Origin: Bradyrhizobium diazoefficiens
GTDB lineage: Bacteria > Pseudomonadota > Alphaproteobacteria > Rhizobiales > Xanthobacteraceae
Direction: 5' to 3'
Length of the DNA stretch: 64,000 nt
NCBI RefSeq assembly: GCF_016616235.1
Contig: NZ_CP067100.1
Coordinates: 434,001-498,000 of the forward strand
Shown: in pieces, positions 34,209 to 43,952 of the stretch
Position numbering within the stretch: position 1 is the stretch's first letter
How the letters are laid out: each line of letters starts with the position of its first letter
The notes under the pieces: generated by a model
Databases searched by the model: none
Told to the model about the DNA's origin: nothing
The model's input: the letters and a program-made list of their open reading frames with translations, nothing else
Translations under genes and position numbers: made by a program

Positions 34209-35243
34209 ATGGGTTACAAAGTCGCAGTCGTCGGCGCGACCGGCAATGTCGGACGGGAAATGCTCAACATCCTGGATGAGCGCAAATTCCCCGCGGACGA
34301 GGTCGTGGCCCTGGCGTCACGCCGCAGCGTCGGCGTCGAGGTCTCCTATGGCGACCGTACCCTGAAGGTCAAAGCACTCGAGCACTACGACTTCTCCGAC
34401 GTCGACATCTGCCTGATGTCGGCCGGCGGCTCAGTGTCGAAGGAATGGTCGCCGAAGATCGGCGCCGCCGGGACGGTCGTGATCGACAATTCCTCGGCCT
34501 GGCGCATGGATCCGGACGTGCCGCTGATCGTGCCCGAAGTGAACGCGGACGCGACGGCCGGCTTCAAGAAGAAGAACATCATCGCAAACCCGAACTGCTC
34601 GACCGCGCAGCTCGTCGTTGCCCTGAAGCCCTTGCACGACAAGGCGACGATCAAGCGCGTGGTGGTCTCGACCTATCAATCGGTGTCGGGTGCCGGCAAG
34701 GATGCGATGGACGAATTGTTCTCGCAGACCAAGGCCGTCTACACCAATGACGAGCTGATCGCGAAGAAATTCCCCAAGCGCATCGCCTTCAACGTCATCC
34801 CCCACATCGACGTCTTCATGGAGGACGGCTACACCAAGGAAGAGTGGAAGATGATGATGGAGACCAAGAAGATTCTTGATCCCAAGATCAAGCTCTCCGC
34901 GACCTGCGTGCGCGTGCCTGTCTTCGTCGGCCACTCCGAAGCGGTCAACATCGAGTTCGAGAATCCGATCACCGCGGATGAAGCCCGCGAGATCCTGCGC
35001 AAGGCGCCCGGCTGCCTCGTCATCGACAAGCAGGAGCCCGGCGGCTACGCCACGCCGTATGAAGCGGCCGGCGAGGACGCGACCTACATCAGCCGCATCC
35101 GCGAAGACGCGACCGTGGAGAACGGCCTCGTTCTCTGGTGCGTGTCCGACAATTTGCGCAAGGGCGCTGCCCTCAACGCGATCCAGATCGCCGAAGTGCT
35201 GATCAACCGCAAGCTGATCGCTGCGAAGAAGAAGGCGGCGTAG
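34209..35243 (+). CDS. asd: Aspartate-semialdehyde dehydrogenase
   Basis: NADP-dependent enzyme that reduces aspartyl phosphate to the semialdehyde, the branch point to lysine, threonine, methionine and diaminopimelate. 344 residues. The nucleotide loop VVGATGNVGREML is at residues 6-18, the catalytic Cys in IIANPNCSTAQL at about 133, and the His in RVPVFVGHSEAVNIEF. The DNSSAWRMDPDVPLIVPEVN segment is also diagnostic. It has GGAGAGTGAACG before the ATG. Single gene, followed by repeat C. dapF at 51173 uses its product further on. Confidence 0.97.
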   Translation: MGYKVAVVGATGNVGREMLNILDERKFPADEVVALASRRSVGVEVSYGDRTLKVKALEHYDFSDVDICLMSAGGSVSKEWSPKIGAAGTVVIDNSSAWRMDPDVPLIVPEVNADATAGFKKKNIIANPNCSTAQLVVALKPLHDKATIKRVVVSTYQSVSGAGKDAMDELFSQTKAVYTNDELIAKKFPKRIAFNVIPHIDVFMEDGYTKEEWKMMMETKKILDPKIKLSATCVRVPVFVGHSEAVNIEFENPITADEAREILRKAPGCLVIDKQEPGGYATPYEAAGEDATYISRIREDATVENGLVLWCVSDNLRKGAALNAIQIAEVLINRKLIAAKKKAA

Positions 35244-35256
35244 GGCAGCCCCTCCC

Positions 35257-35410
35257 GTCGTCCCGGACAAGCGCGCCAAAAGCGCGCGCCGATCCGGGAC
35301 CCATAAACCACAGGCGGCCGTGGTGACGGGAGTCGGAGTTACCTTCTTCGCAAAATGATTGCCGCGGCGTATGGGTCCCGGATTGCGCTGGCGCTTGTCC
35401 GGGACGACGA
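35257..35410. repeat. Dispersed palindromic repeat, family C
   Basis: GTCGTCCCGGACAAGCGCG..CCGATCCGGGACCCATA and TATGGGTCCCGGATTGCG..CGCTTGTCCGGGACGAC arms. It is directly after asd and before the carbonic anhydrase stop codon, in a convergent gap. Confidence 0.85.
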
Positions 35411-35441
35411 CCTGGTTTGATGCGGCAGTTTACGAAATCGC

Positions 35442-36086
35442 CTACACCACGCTCCGCGCGCTCTTGAATTCCTTGCTCGCCTTGTCCAGCACGAACAGCG
35501 TCCCTTCGGCGACGCCGAAATAGGCGCCGTGCAGCTGCATCTGGCCGCTCTCGACGGCCTTGCGCACGAACGGGAACGTCATGAGGTTCTCCAGGCTGCG
35601 GAACACCGCGGCCTTCTCGATGCGCTCGACGAACTGCGCCATGGTCTCGTGCTCGCGCTGCTCGACCACCTCGCCGGGCTTGATGAACATCTGCATCCAT
35701 TTGCCGATGAAGTCGCCGGGCGTCAGCGGCTCGATCTTGTCGATGAATGCGCGGATGCCGCCGCATTGGGCGTGGCCGAGCACCACGATGTGCTTCACCT
35801 TCAGCACCGTCACCGCAAATTCCAGCGCTGCCGAGACGCCGTGTGCGTTCTCGTCAGGCTGATAGGTCGGCACCAGGTTGGCGATGTTGCGGACCACGAA
35901 GAGTTCACCCGGCCCCGCGTCGAAGATCACCTCGGGGGAGACCCGCGAGTCGCAGCAGCCGATCACCATCGTCTCGGGCGACTGTCCCTTGATCGAGAGT
36001 TCGCGGTAGCGGTTCTGCTCGGTCGGCAGCCGCTGGGTGGCGAAGGCCTTGTAGCCTTCCAGCAATTGCTTCGGGAATGTCATCAT
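35442..36086 (-). CDS. Beta-class carbonic anhydrase
   Basis: Zinc enzyme interconverting CO2 and bicarbonate, 214 residues. The zinc and Asp-Arg dyad motif GCCDSRVSPEVIF is at residues 43-55 and the second zinc site HAQCGG at about 103-108 (VLGHAQCGGIRAFI). RNIANLVP and GVSAALEFAVTVL complete the fold. Two adjacent ATG codons can serve as start; I keep the first. Orphan gene, divergent from the CoA-ester lyase gene. It likely supplies bicarbonate for carboxylases or counters CO2 limitation. Confidence 0.95.
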   Translation of the reverse strand: MMTFPKQLLEGYKAFATQRLPTEQNRYRELSIKGQSPETMVIGCCDSRVSPEVIFDAGPGELFVVRNIANLVPTYQPDENAHGVSAALEFAVTVLKVKHIVVLGHAQCGGIRAFIDKIEPLTPGDFIGKWMQMFIKPGEVVEQREHETMAQFVERIEKAAVFRSLENLMTFPFVRKAVESGQMQLHGAYFGVAEGTLFVLDKASKEFKSARSVV

Positions 36087-36198
36087 GGCCTATGCCTAAT
36101 CATAGACCGCGGGGGCGAACAAGCCTTTCGAATAGGCATGCCAGATGCTATCGGCTTCGGTCACAATAGAACGCGAGGAAACCGGAAGGACCACCAGC

Positions 36199-37080
36199 AT
36201 GACCCGCCCGCGCCGCAGCCATCTGTTCATGCCCGGCTCCAACCCCCGGGCGCTGGAAAAGGCGCGCAATCTGCCCGCCGACGGGCTGATTCTCGATCTT
36301 GAGGACTCCGTCGCTCCCGAGGCCAAGGCGGCGGCGCGCGACGGCATCGCCGCCGCAATCGCGGCCAAGGGGTTCGGCAAGCGCGAGATTTTGATCCGGA
36401 CCAACGGTCTCGACACGCCTTGGTGGGCCGATGACGTCGCGATGGCCGCCAAGGCCTCGCCTGACGGCATCCTGGTTCCCAAAGTTTCAAGCATCGAGGA
36501 TCTCCAGACCATCGGCCGCCGCCTCGTCGAGCTCGGCGCCGCGCCGACCGTGAAAGTCTGGGCCATGATCGAGACCGCACGCGCGGTGCTGCATGCCGAG
36601 GAACTGGCCGCCGCCGGACGCGATCCATCGAGCCGGCTCTCCGGTTTCGTGTTCGGCCCGAACGACATCTCGCGCGAGACGCGCATCCGCATGCTGCCGG
36701 GCCGCGCCGCGATGATCCCGATGATCACGCACTGCATCCTGGCGACGCGCGCCCACGGCCTCGAGATCCTCGACGGCCCCTATAGCGACATCGCCAATTC
36801 CGACGGATTTGCCACCGAATGCGCGCAAGGCCGCGATCTCGGCTTCGACGGCAAGACGCTGATCCACCCCTCGCAGATCGAGGCCTGCAACGCGATCTTC
36901 ACGCCGCCCGAGGAGGAAGTCGCGCGTGCGCGAAAGATCATCGCGGCGTTCGAGCTGCCGGAGAACGTCTCGCGCGGCGCGATCCGCCTCGACGGCGCGA
37001 TGGTGGAGCGTCTGCACGCCGACATGGCGCGCCGCACGATCGAGATCGCGGACGCGATCGCCGCGATGAGCAAGGGCTGA
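36199..37080 (+). CDS. HpcH/HpaI aldolase / CoA-ester lyase (CitE-like)
   Basis: TIM-barrel Mg-dependent enzyme cleaving CoA esters such as malyl-CoA, citramalyl-CoA or 3-hydroxyacyl-CoA; 293 residues. RRSHLFMPGSNPRALEKA and the metal-binding Asp in LILDLEDSVAPEAK at residue 46 are typical of CitE-like proteins. The VWAMIETARAVLHAEELAA motif and FGPNDISRETR follow. The start at MTRPRRSHL has GGAAGGA 12 bases upstream. Which CoA ester is used cannot be told. It is isolated, with the carbonic anhydrase divergent. Confidence 0.92.
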   Translation: MTRPRRSHLFMPGSNPRALEKARNLPADGLILDLEDSVAPEAKAAARDGIAAAIAAKGFGKREILIRTNGLDTPWWADDVAMAAKASPDGILVPKVSSIEDLQTIGRRLVELGAAPTVKVWAMIETARAVLHAEELAAAGRDPSSRLSGFVFGPNDISRETRIRMLPGRAAMIPMITHCILATRAHGLEILDGPYSDIANSDGFATECAQGRDLGFDGKTLIHPSQIEACNAIFTPPEEEVARARKIIAAFELPENVSRGAIRLDGAMVERLHADMARRTIEIADAIAAMSKG

Positions 37081-37273
37081 GACACGGCGTCCGCGGCCGT
37101 GCACCGATTTGCGCTGTGGCAACCGAGGTTCCCGGGGTTCTAAGTTCATGCAAGCGTGATCGTTTTGCCGCCCGGTTGACTTGCAGATGCGGCTCGCCAC
37201 AGGATAAACGATTGCAGTATGTTGCTGCGACAATCTGGATCTATTGAGCCACAAGCGCGCTCCGGGGGGCCTC

Positions 37274-38023
37274 ATGACAGCACTTGCCGAGATTGCTCCT
37301 GTTGACCTCGTCGATGAACTCACTGCGCACGCGGTTCGTAGCATCGAAGCCGCCGATCACTCGGCTGCGCCCTTCCCCCACATCGTCTTCAGGAATTTCT
37401 TTCCCGAGGACTTTTACCGTGATTTGATCCGGAGCGTCCCGACGCAAGGTTACGATCCCATCACCGGCACGGGGACGCGCATGGCGCTGCGCCTCTATGG
37501 CGAGAACGTCGACAAGATCGAGCCGTCGCTGCGGCCGGCGTGGGCCGCGGTGTCCGCCATGCTGACGTCGAAGAGCATCGAGCAGGCGATCCGCAAACGG
37601 CTGCATGACGGGCTCGAGATTCGCGCCCGCGGCGATAAGGTGGCGAGGGCTGAAGATCTGACGCTCGTCGCAAAGCCGGTCGTCTACGTCGATCGGGACG
37701 GCTATCAGATCAAGCCGCATCCGGACACGCGCAAGAAGGTCGTGACGATGCAGCTCTATTGTCCGGCCGATTCCAGCCAGGAAGCGTTGGGAACGACGCT
37801 CTATCAGGCCTCGCTCAAGGGACTGTTGCACGTCGGCTCGTATTGCCTCGAGCCCGTGAAGATGATCCCGTTCCTGCCCAATGTCGGCTACGCCTTCGTG
37901 GTTCTGAAGGCCTATCACACGCTGACCAGGATGAGCTGGCACGGCCGTCCGCCCATCCAGACTGATCGTGACAGGGTCACGATTCTCAACACGTTCTATG
38001 TGAACGAGAGCGTTGGATTCTGA
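37274..38023 (+). CDS. 2-oxoglutarate/Fe(II)-dependent oxygenase-like protein
   Basis: 249-residue protein with the double-stranded beta-helix iron site: His149 and Asp151 in YQIKPHPDTRKKV, probable second His at 215 or 223 in KAYHTLTRMSWHGR and a 2OG-binding Arg in RVTILNTFYV. AAPFPHIVFRNFFPEDFY at the N-terminus matches proteins annotated as 2OG-Fe(II) oxygenases next to glycosyltransferases in rhizobia. A GGGGGG tract before the ATG may serve as Shine-Dalgarno. The neighbour downstream is the opposite-strand glycosyltransferase, 62 bp away. The substrate is unknown and the function is inferred from residue pattern only. Confidence 0.7.
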   Translation: MTALAEIAPVDLVDELTAHAVRSIEAADHSAAPFPHIVFRNFFPEDFYRDLIRSVPTQGYDPITGTGTRMALRLYGENVDKIEPSLRPAWAAVSAMLTSKSIEQAIRKRLHDGLEIRARGDKVARAEDLTLVAKPVVYVDRDGYQIKPHPDTRKKVVTMQLYCPADSSQEALGTTLYQASLKGLLHVGSYCLEPVKMIPFLPNVGYAFVVLKAYHTLTRMSWHGRPPIQTDRDRVTILNTFYVNESVGF

Positions 38024-38085
38024 TCGACGCGTTGCGTCGCGCACCTCAGTGCGCCGCCGCCTGCGCCGTTCGGAGCGCGCGCCAG

Positions 38086-38871
38086 CTAGCCGAATTTCTC
38101 CACCGCCCAGGCGAACAGACTGCCGGGAATCGGCGGCTGCAGCGAGCGGCCCTTGCCGGAGATATGGAATCCGCTCACCTCGGGATTGCTGATCAGCGCG
38201 CTGAAATCGCCGGGATCGAAGAACAGCCTTGGCTCCGAGTGCACCGAATAGAACGATGTCTTCGGCAGCGCATCTTGCAGGTCGCCCGAACGCCGCGCGA
38301 GGATGGTCAATGCCGGCGGCCCGTAAATGGCAATGCGAAGGTCGGACAGGCGCTGCGAGCCGCCAGCCAGCCGCTTCATCGCAAAGCTCAGGCGATGGCT
38401 CAGCGACAGCCATTCCGGCGTCAGCTCGTCCTGCTCCATCAACCCCTCGAAGGACCGAACGATCGCATGATCTCGCGGAAGATAGAGCACGGAGTTGCCG
38501 AGCCGGCGGGATCGCTCCCACGCGAAATAGGGTTTAGTGGGATCGATCCTGACCGACCTCAGCAGCAGCACGTCGGCATCGAGCCAAAGGCCCGCGCCAA
38601 GCGCCATCAGCCTCATGCGAAAGAAGTCGCTGAACTGCAGAATGGTCCAGTCGCGCCAGCTTCCGTCCGGTTGCGGCGGTCGCAGCTTTTCCGAGAAGGC
38701 GTGCGGCAGGATCGCCTCGGCCTCGGAGTTTTGCACGCCGGCGGGCAGGTCGGCGATAGGATCGAAACTATAGACGGTGACCTTGTGGCCTGCAGCCAAC
38801 TGCGAGCGCAGACAGGTCCGGCGCAAGGTGTCGAGCGGGCCATGCCAGAAGGTGACGATCTCGGGCAACAT
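38086..38871 (-). CDS. Glycosyltransferase with DXD motif
   Basis: 261-residue protein with the DXD-like motif Asp98-Ala-Asp100 in GAGLWLDADVLLLRS, which binds a divalent metal and the nucleotide sugar. IVTFWHGPLDTLRRTCL at the N-terminus and YSFDPIADLPAGVQ match a Lgt/GT32-like sugar transferase. FHISGKGRSLQPPIPGS near the end is typical too. The gene is convergent with the 2OG oxygenase gene. The acceptor and donor are unknown; surface polysaccharide is a guess. Confidence 0.75.
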   Translation of the reverse strand: MLPEIVTFWHGPLDTLRRTCLRSQLAAGHKVTVYSFDPIADLPAGVQNSEAEAILPHAFSEKLRPPQPDGSWRDWTILQFSDFFRMRLMALGAGLWLDADVLLLRSVRIDPTKPYFAWERSRRLGNSVLYLPRDHAIVRSFEGLMEQDELTPEWLSLSHRLSFAMKRLAGGSQRLSDLRIAIYGPPALTILARRSGDLQDALPKTSFYSVHSEPRLFFDPGDFSALISNPEVSGFHISGKGRSLQPPIPGSLFAWAVEKFG

Positions 38872-38903
38872 GAGCGGAAGCTATTAGGGGCAAAACGGGC
38901 AAA

Positions 38904-38934
38904 GAAAAAGCCCCGGCGCTTGGCGCGCCGGGGC
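38904..38934 (-). terminator. Terminator for leuD
   Basis: Stem GCCCCGGCGC / GCGCCGGGGC with a TTGGC loop. Read on the minus strand it is followed by TTTTTC, so it stops transcripts from leuD, 19 bp after the leuD stop codon. Confidence 0.88.
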
Positions 38935-38952
38935 CGAACCGGAAATTCGATC

Positions 38953-39558
38953 TCAGGCCCAGGCGCGTTCGCGCTTGAGCTTGTCCTCGTAGCTGTCGAT
39001 CGATGCCTTCTTCTCCATGGTGAGACCGATGTCGTCGAGGCCGTTGATCAGGCAGTGCTTGCGGAACGGGTCGATCTCGAACTTGACCTTGCCGCCGTCG
39101 GGGCCGCGGATCTCCTGGTTCGGCAGGTCGATCGTCAGCGTCGCGTTGGCGCCGCGCTCGGCGTCGTCGAACAGCTTGTCGAGATCTTCCTGCGACACGC
39201 GGATCGGCAGAATGCCGTTCTTGAAGCAGTTGTTGTAGAAGATGTCGCCGAACGAGGTCGAGATCACGCAGCGGATGCCGAAATCAAGCAGCGCCCAGGG
39301 CGCGTGCTCGCGGCTCGAGCCGCAGCCGAAATTGTCGCCGGCGACCAGCACCTTCGCATTGCGATAGGCGGGCTGGTTCAGAACAAAGTCCGGGTTCTCG
39401 CTGCCGTCGTCCTTGTAGCGCTGCTCGGAGAAGAGCCCCTTGCCAAGGCCGGTGCGCTTGATGGTCTTGAGGTACTGCTTCGGAATGATCATGTCGGTGT
39501 CGACATTGATGATCTTCAGCGGCGCCGCGACGCCTTCCAGCGTGGTGAACTTGTCCAT
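38953..39558 (-). CDS. leuD: 3-isopropylmalate dehydratase small subunit
   Basis: Swivel-domain subunit of the leucine-pathway isomerase; forms a heterodimer with LeuC (gene at 42280). 201 residues. [23 protein letters not shown] N-terminus, [20 protein letters not shown] and [20 protein letters not shown] are conserved. [11 protein letters not shown] follows. leuC lies on the same strand 2.7 kb upstream with six other genes between, so separate promoters are likely. A terminator follows at 38904. Confidence 0.97.
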   Translation of the reverse strand: MDKFTTLEGVAAPLKIINVDTDMIIPKQYLKTIKRTGLGKGLFSEQRYKDDGSENPDFVLNQPAYRNAKVLVAGDNFGCGSSREHAPWALLDFGIRCVISTSFGDIFYNNCFKNGILPIRVSQEDLDKLFDDAERGANATLTIDLPNQEIRGPDGGKVKFEIDPFRKHCLINGLDDIGLTMEKKASIDSYEDKLKRERAWA

Positions 39559-39638
39559 GGTTGCGCTTTCCCGCAGGTGTTCAGGGAAGGGGTATTTATC
39601 GCGATCGTGGGCCGAATCCTAGGTCGAATTCGGCAGAT

Positions 39639-40037
39639 CTAGTCTGCCTGCGCCTCAATCGCGGCCATATCGTCGTCCGAAAGACCAAAATGGTGGCCGA
39701 TCTCGTGGATCAGGACGTGGCGGACGATGTGGCCGAGGCTCTCGTCGTGCTCGGCCCAGTAGTCCAGGATCGGCCGGCGGTAGAGCCAGACCATGTTGGG
39801 CAGCCGCGCCACGTCGCCAAAACTCTGCTGCGGCAGGCCAACGCCCTGGAACAGGCCGAGCAGGTCGAACTCGCTCTCGCAGTCCATCTCGTCGAGGACT
39901 TCCTCGGTCGGGAAATCGTCGACGCGGATGATCACGCCCTCACACAGCCCGCGAAACTCCGCCGGCAGGCGCTCGAACAATTCATGGGCCATCGCTTCCA
40001 TCTCGGCCAGCGAAGGCGCTTTCAATTCCGTCCACAT
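39639..40037 (-). CDS. Small metallopeptidase-like protein (zincin, HEXXH)
   Basis: 132-residue protein of the minimal zincin-like family (metallopeptidase, DUF1025 type). The zinc motif is VLIHEIGHHFGLSDDDM, giving HEXXHxxGxxD. The upstream PNMVWLYRRPILDYWAEHDE and HELFERLPAEFRGLCEGV segments are conserved. No signal peptide. The ATG is preceded by GAGGGACGC; a longer frame begins nine codons upstream. Its role is unknown; it may be a chaperone-like or processing protein. It is 80 bp upstream of leuD on the same strand and may be transcribed with it. Confidence 0.85.
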   Translation of the reverse strand: MWTELKAPSLAEMEAMAHELFERLPAEFRGLCEGVIIRVDDFPTEEVLDEMDCESEFDLLGLFQGVGLPQQSFGDVARLPNMVWLYRRPILDYWAEHDESLGHIVRHVLIHEIGHHFGLSDDDMAAIEAQAD

Positions 40038-40158
40038 GCGTCCCTCATAGCGCGGGTTCCGCAATGATGCATCCCCGCTTATAACCGCGCGAGGTTGACG
40101 GGCGCCGCCAAAACAGAGAGCGTGGGCGCTCGGTCAGACGGTCAGGTGGGCGGTAAAA

Positions 40159-40473
40159 ATGCGAGCAAAAACAGCGCTGACGCTACTGTGCATGGGGTTG
40201 TTTTCACCATTTTTCGTTGGCGCAGAGGCCCAGACGACCGGCCCCGAGATTCGGCTGGCCCAGGCGACCTCGCCAGAGGACGCCCCGGCGCCGCGCAGGC
40301 GGCCACCGGCGCGCTTGCGCGTCACGCCCTATTACAGCCCCGACGGCGTCTATCCCCGCTACAATCCCGGCCCCGACGCAGTCCGCGAGTGCAACGCCTC
40401 TTATGAGCAGGAATACCGTCCCAGCGGCACGGTGATCGTGCCGCATATGCACTGCTACTGGCGCCGCGGCTGA
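40159..40473 (+). CDS. Small secreted protein of unknown function
   Basis: 104 residues with a signal peptide at 1-24 (cleavage near VGAEA). The mature part has a Pro/Arg-rich patch (PAPRRRPPARLRV), then tyrosines (TPYYSPDGVYPRYNPG) and a Cys pair in RECNASYEQEYRP and PHMHCYWRRG that could form a disulfide. I recognise no family. It is the first of three small exported genes clustered here. Confidence 0.78.
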   Translation: MRAKTALTLLCMGLFSPFFVGAEAQTTGPEIRLAQATSPEDAPAPRRRPPARLRVTPYYSPDGVYPRYNPGPDAVRECNASYEQEYRPSGTVIVPHMHCYWRRG

Positions 40474-40528
40474 CGGGTCGGTTCAACGCCCGCGCCAGCG
40501 AACGGCGCGTTGCCTTCTGAGGGTCGTC

Positions 40529-40792
40529 ATGGCGAGATGGATTGCACTGGCCGCCATTGCCGCTGCGCTTGCCGCCGGACAGTCTCGCGCTTCCGCGGCA
40601 CACAGGGTGACGATCCCTGAGGCCTCGGCAGGGATCGCGGTTTTCGAGGGACGACGACACGGACGCGCCCCTGACGTCGTGCGGCCTGCATTGCGCCGTG
40701 ATCCGCGCTATTACGCGCGACCCGTCTACTACCGTCCCTATCCCTACGCCGTGCCCGCGCCCTTTGTGTTCGGCTACGGGCCGTGGTGGTGA
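40529..40792 (+). CDS. Small secreted basic protein of unknown function
   Basis: 87 residues with a signal peptide at 1-23 (cleavage after ASA). The mature part is basic (RRHGRAPDVVRPALRR) and ends in a Tyr/Pro-rich stretch (YYARPVYYRPYPYAVP). No family recognised. It lies 55 bp after the previous small secreted gene, with GAGGGTCGTC before the ATG, so the two may be co-transcribed. It ends 7 bp before the broken DUF1330 gene on the other strand. Confidence 0.75.
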   Translation: MARWIALAAIAAALAAGQSRASAAHRVTIPEASAGIAVFEGRRHGRAPDVVRPALRRDPRYYARPVYYRPYPYAVPAPFVFGYGPWW

Positions 40793-40799
40793 CGCTCCG

Positions 40800-41113
40800 C
40801 TAACTGCCGGGGGCAAATCCCTTGACCAGCAGCACCGTCGCCAGCGCGCCCGCCTTGCGATCGCGCGAGATCTCCTCGTAGTCGGGCGAGTTCGAGAAGG
40901 CGAGAAACGCAGCCTCGTCGGGAAACGACATCATGACGAGCTTGTCATGCGGCCATGTGCCTTCGAGTACGCGCGGATGTTCATCGGCGGCGAGCAGCCG
41001 CCCGTTGAATTGCCTGAACACGTCGAAGAACCGCGCCTGATAGCGGTCATAGGATAGCGGTCATAGGCCGCGCGGTCCGTCATCTTCAATTGCGCAATCG
41101 CATAGACAGTCAT
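40800..41113 (-). pseudogene. DUF1330 protein gene, frameshifted by a 14-bp tandem duplication
   Basis: The two reading frames together encode a DUF1330 (dimeric alpha/beta barrel) protein: MTVYAIAQLKMTDRAAYDRY in one frame and VFRQFNGRLLAADEHPR with SFPDEAAFLAFSNSPDYEEI in another. A 14-bp unit, GATAGCGGTCATAG, is present twice at 41039-41066. With one copy removed the frame is continuous, giving about 99 residues with the expected RYQARFFDVFRQFNG join. As written, the protein would stop early. The change could be a real mutation or an assembly error. Confidence 0.88.
41039..41066 (+). repeat. 14-bp tandem duplication inside the DUF1330 gene
   Basis: GATAGCGGTCATAG occurs at 41039-41052 and again at 41053-41066. 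One extra copy adds 14 bases and breaks the reading frame. Confidence 0.92.
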
Positions 41114-41292
41114 CTCTCGAATCCTCACCTCGCGGCACTGCGTCGCAGCGCGTTGCCGGGAATGTCGTTCATTCATGGGGCGTTCACGTCGCTGTCGTTA
41201 ATTTAATCTCGGGAGCGACTGCAAATGAACAGGGATGACGCAGGCTGGGAACGTGCGTCGCAACTCCGCTGTCCAGATTCAGGGAGACGTCC

Positions 41293-41853
41293 ATGCTGAG
41301 GATATTGGCTCTCAGAGCAAGCCCGATGCGCTTGCTCGGGATCGCGGCCGCCGCGACGCTGATGCTGTCGGCCGGCACTGCGCGTCGTGCGGAAGCGCTG
41401 ACCTTGATTAATCCGGCGACATCACCTGCGACGAAAGCCGCGACGGACGATCTCGTCACGCAAGTTCGCCACGGCGGTGGCGGCGGCGGACATGGCGGCG
41501 GTTTTCACGGCGGCGGCGGCTTCCACGGAGGCGGCGGACATTTCGGCGGCTTTCGCGGCGGTGGCTTCCATGGCGGTGGTTTCCATGGCGGCGGCTTCCG
41601 CGCCGCGCCGGCGTTTCACGGCGGCGGCTATCGCTATGGCGGATTTCGCCACTACGGCGGCTATCATCGCTACGGCATCTATCGCCCGCACTACGGCTAC
41701 CGCCACTTCCACCGGCGCTATTATTATGGCGGCTATTATCCCTACTATCACTATCCGCGCCGCTGCCGGATCATCTGGACCTATTACGGCCCGCGCCGCA
41801 TCTGCCGCTGGCACCATTGGCACCGCTGGCACTATCCGTATCGCTATTGGTGA
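41293..41853 (+). CDS. Secreted Gly/His/Tyr-rich protein
   Basis: 186 residues; probable signal peptide at 1-35 (MRLLGIAAAATLMLSAGTARR with cleavage near RRAEA). The mature part is low-complexity: HGGG and FHGGG units at about 60-105, then Tyr/Arg/His-rich strings (YRYGGFRHYGGYHRYG, RRYYYGGYYPYYHYP) and a Trp-rich end (CRWHHWHRWHYPYRYW). Two Cys near the end may pair. Similar proteins occur in Bradyrhizobium and have no proven function; metal or polyphenol binding is conceivable. ATG follows GGGAGACGTCC. An in-frame ATG twelve codons later also gives a good signal peptide. Confidence 0.78.
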   Translation: MLRILALRASPMRLLGIAAAATLMLSAGTARRAEALTLINPATSPATKAATDDLVTQVRHGGGGGGHGGGFHGGGGFHGGGGHFGGFRGGGFHGGGFHGGGFRAAPAFHGGGYRYGGFRHYGGYHRYGIYRPHYGYRHFHRRYYYGGYYPYYHYPRRCRIIWTYYGPRRICRWHHWHRWHYPYRYW

Positions 41854-41867
41854 TGTGAGTGAGGTAC

Positions 41868-41968
41868 CGTCATTCCGGGATGGCGCGTAAGCGCCAGACC
41901 CGGAATCTCGAGATTCTCAGGTGCGCAATTGCGCACCATAGTTCGCCTTCGGGCGCCCCGGAATGACA
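41868..41968. repeat. Dispersed palindromic repeat, GTCATTCCGG family G
   Basis: CGTCATTCCGGGATGGCGCG..CCAGACCCGGAAT forms the left hairpin and GGGCGCCCCGGAATGACATC pairs outside it; TCTCGAGATTCTC lies in the centre. Same family as 848-898. Confidence 0.82.
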
Positions 41969-41975
41969 TCATGGC

Positions 41976-42185
41976 CTAAAGCCAATCCTTCAGCTTCCAT
42001 GACGCGGACTTCCACCGCGCCAGCGTCTCGACCTTCCACTGCCGAAACATCGCCGGTGGCCAGCGGCTGAGCTTTGACGTCTCCTCCACCTCGGGCTTCG
42101 CAACGATGCGCAGCGGCGTTGCGCGGCGCCGGTGCTGGCGCGTCGCCTCGCTGATCAGATCGACATATTCAGGCTTGTTGGCCAT
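41976..42185 (-). CDS. Small hypothetical protein
   Basis: 69 residues, very basic and Trp-rich at the C-terminus (RWPPAMFRQWKVETLARWK). The N-terminus MANKPEYVDLISEATRQHRRR is soluble in character. I recognise no domain. It lies between the secreted Gly/His/Tyr-rich protein gene and leuC, on the leuC strand, 94 bp downstream of leuC, so it may be a downstream operon member. Confidence 0.6.
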   Translation of the reverse strand: MANKPEYVDLISEATRQHRRRATPLRIVAKPEVEETSKLSRWPPAMFRQWKVETLARWKSASWKLKDWL

Positions 42186-42279
42186 GACTTGCGTCCTCGC
42201 GAAACCGTCGCGAGGACGCAGTGTCGGCGCTGCCGCTTAATGGCCGTTTGCCGGGTTCGTTCAAATTGCAGGGACGAGC

Positions 42280-43686
<1,407 letters not shown>

Positions 43687-43750
43687 GAGCGTCAGCTCCG
43701 AAGAATGTATGGCGATGAGCGCGCCTGGCGCGCGGGCAACAAAACCGTCA

Positions 43751-43770
43751 GCGCAGCCTTTAGGCTGCGC
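43751..43770 (-). promoter_or_regulatory. Hairpin upstream of leuC, possible attenuator
   Basis: Perfect 8-bp stem GCGCAGCC / GGCTGCGC with a TAAA loop. On the minus strand the TAA in the loop is the stop codon of the small frame at 43760-43888, and a GGTTTT tract follows five bases after the stem. It lies 65 bp before the leuC ATG. Confidence 0.4.
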
Positions 43771-43888
43771 GCGTAAGCTCTGACGTTGCCGAAGTCGCGA
43801 AGCGTCCGAAGAACCGGCCGGGCAGCCGCGAGCGATCGTCGATGACGACGCGCTGGATGGGCGAGAGGCTGGTCAGATCTGGAAACAT
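43760..43888 (-). CDS. Possible small leader ORF upstream of leuC
   Basis: A 42-codon frame between the rplS terminator and leuC. The predicted peptide starts [19 protein letters not shown] and ends [12 protein letters not shown]. Most codons end in G or C (about three quarters by my count), as in real genes here, which is unusual for a random frame in this locally AT-richer stretch. A TATATATT sequence lies about 5 bases before the ATG, so a transcript could begin near the start codon. It contains five Leu codons but no Leu run. Function is unproven. Confidence 0.35.
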   Translation of the reverse strand: MFPDLTSLSPIQRVVIDDRSRLPGRFFGRFATSATSELTRAA

Positions 43889-43952
43889 TCCAAGAATATA
43901 TAGCAGGCCGATTTGGAATCGCGAGTGGTTTGACGCGCACGGCTGACGCAAC

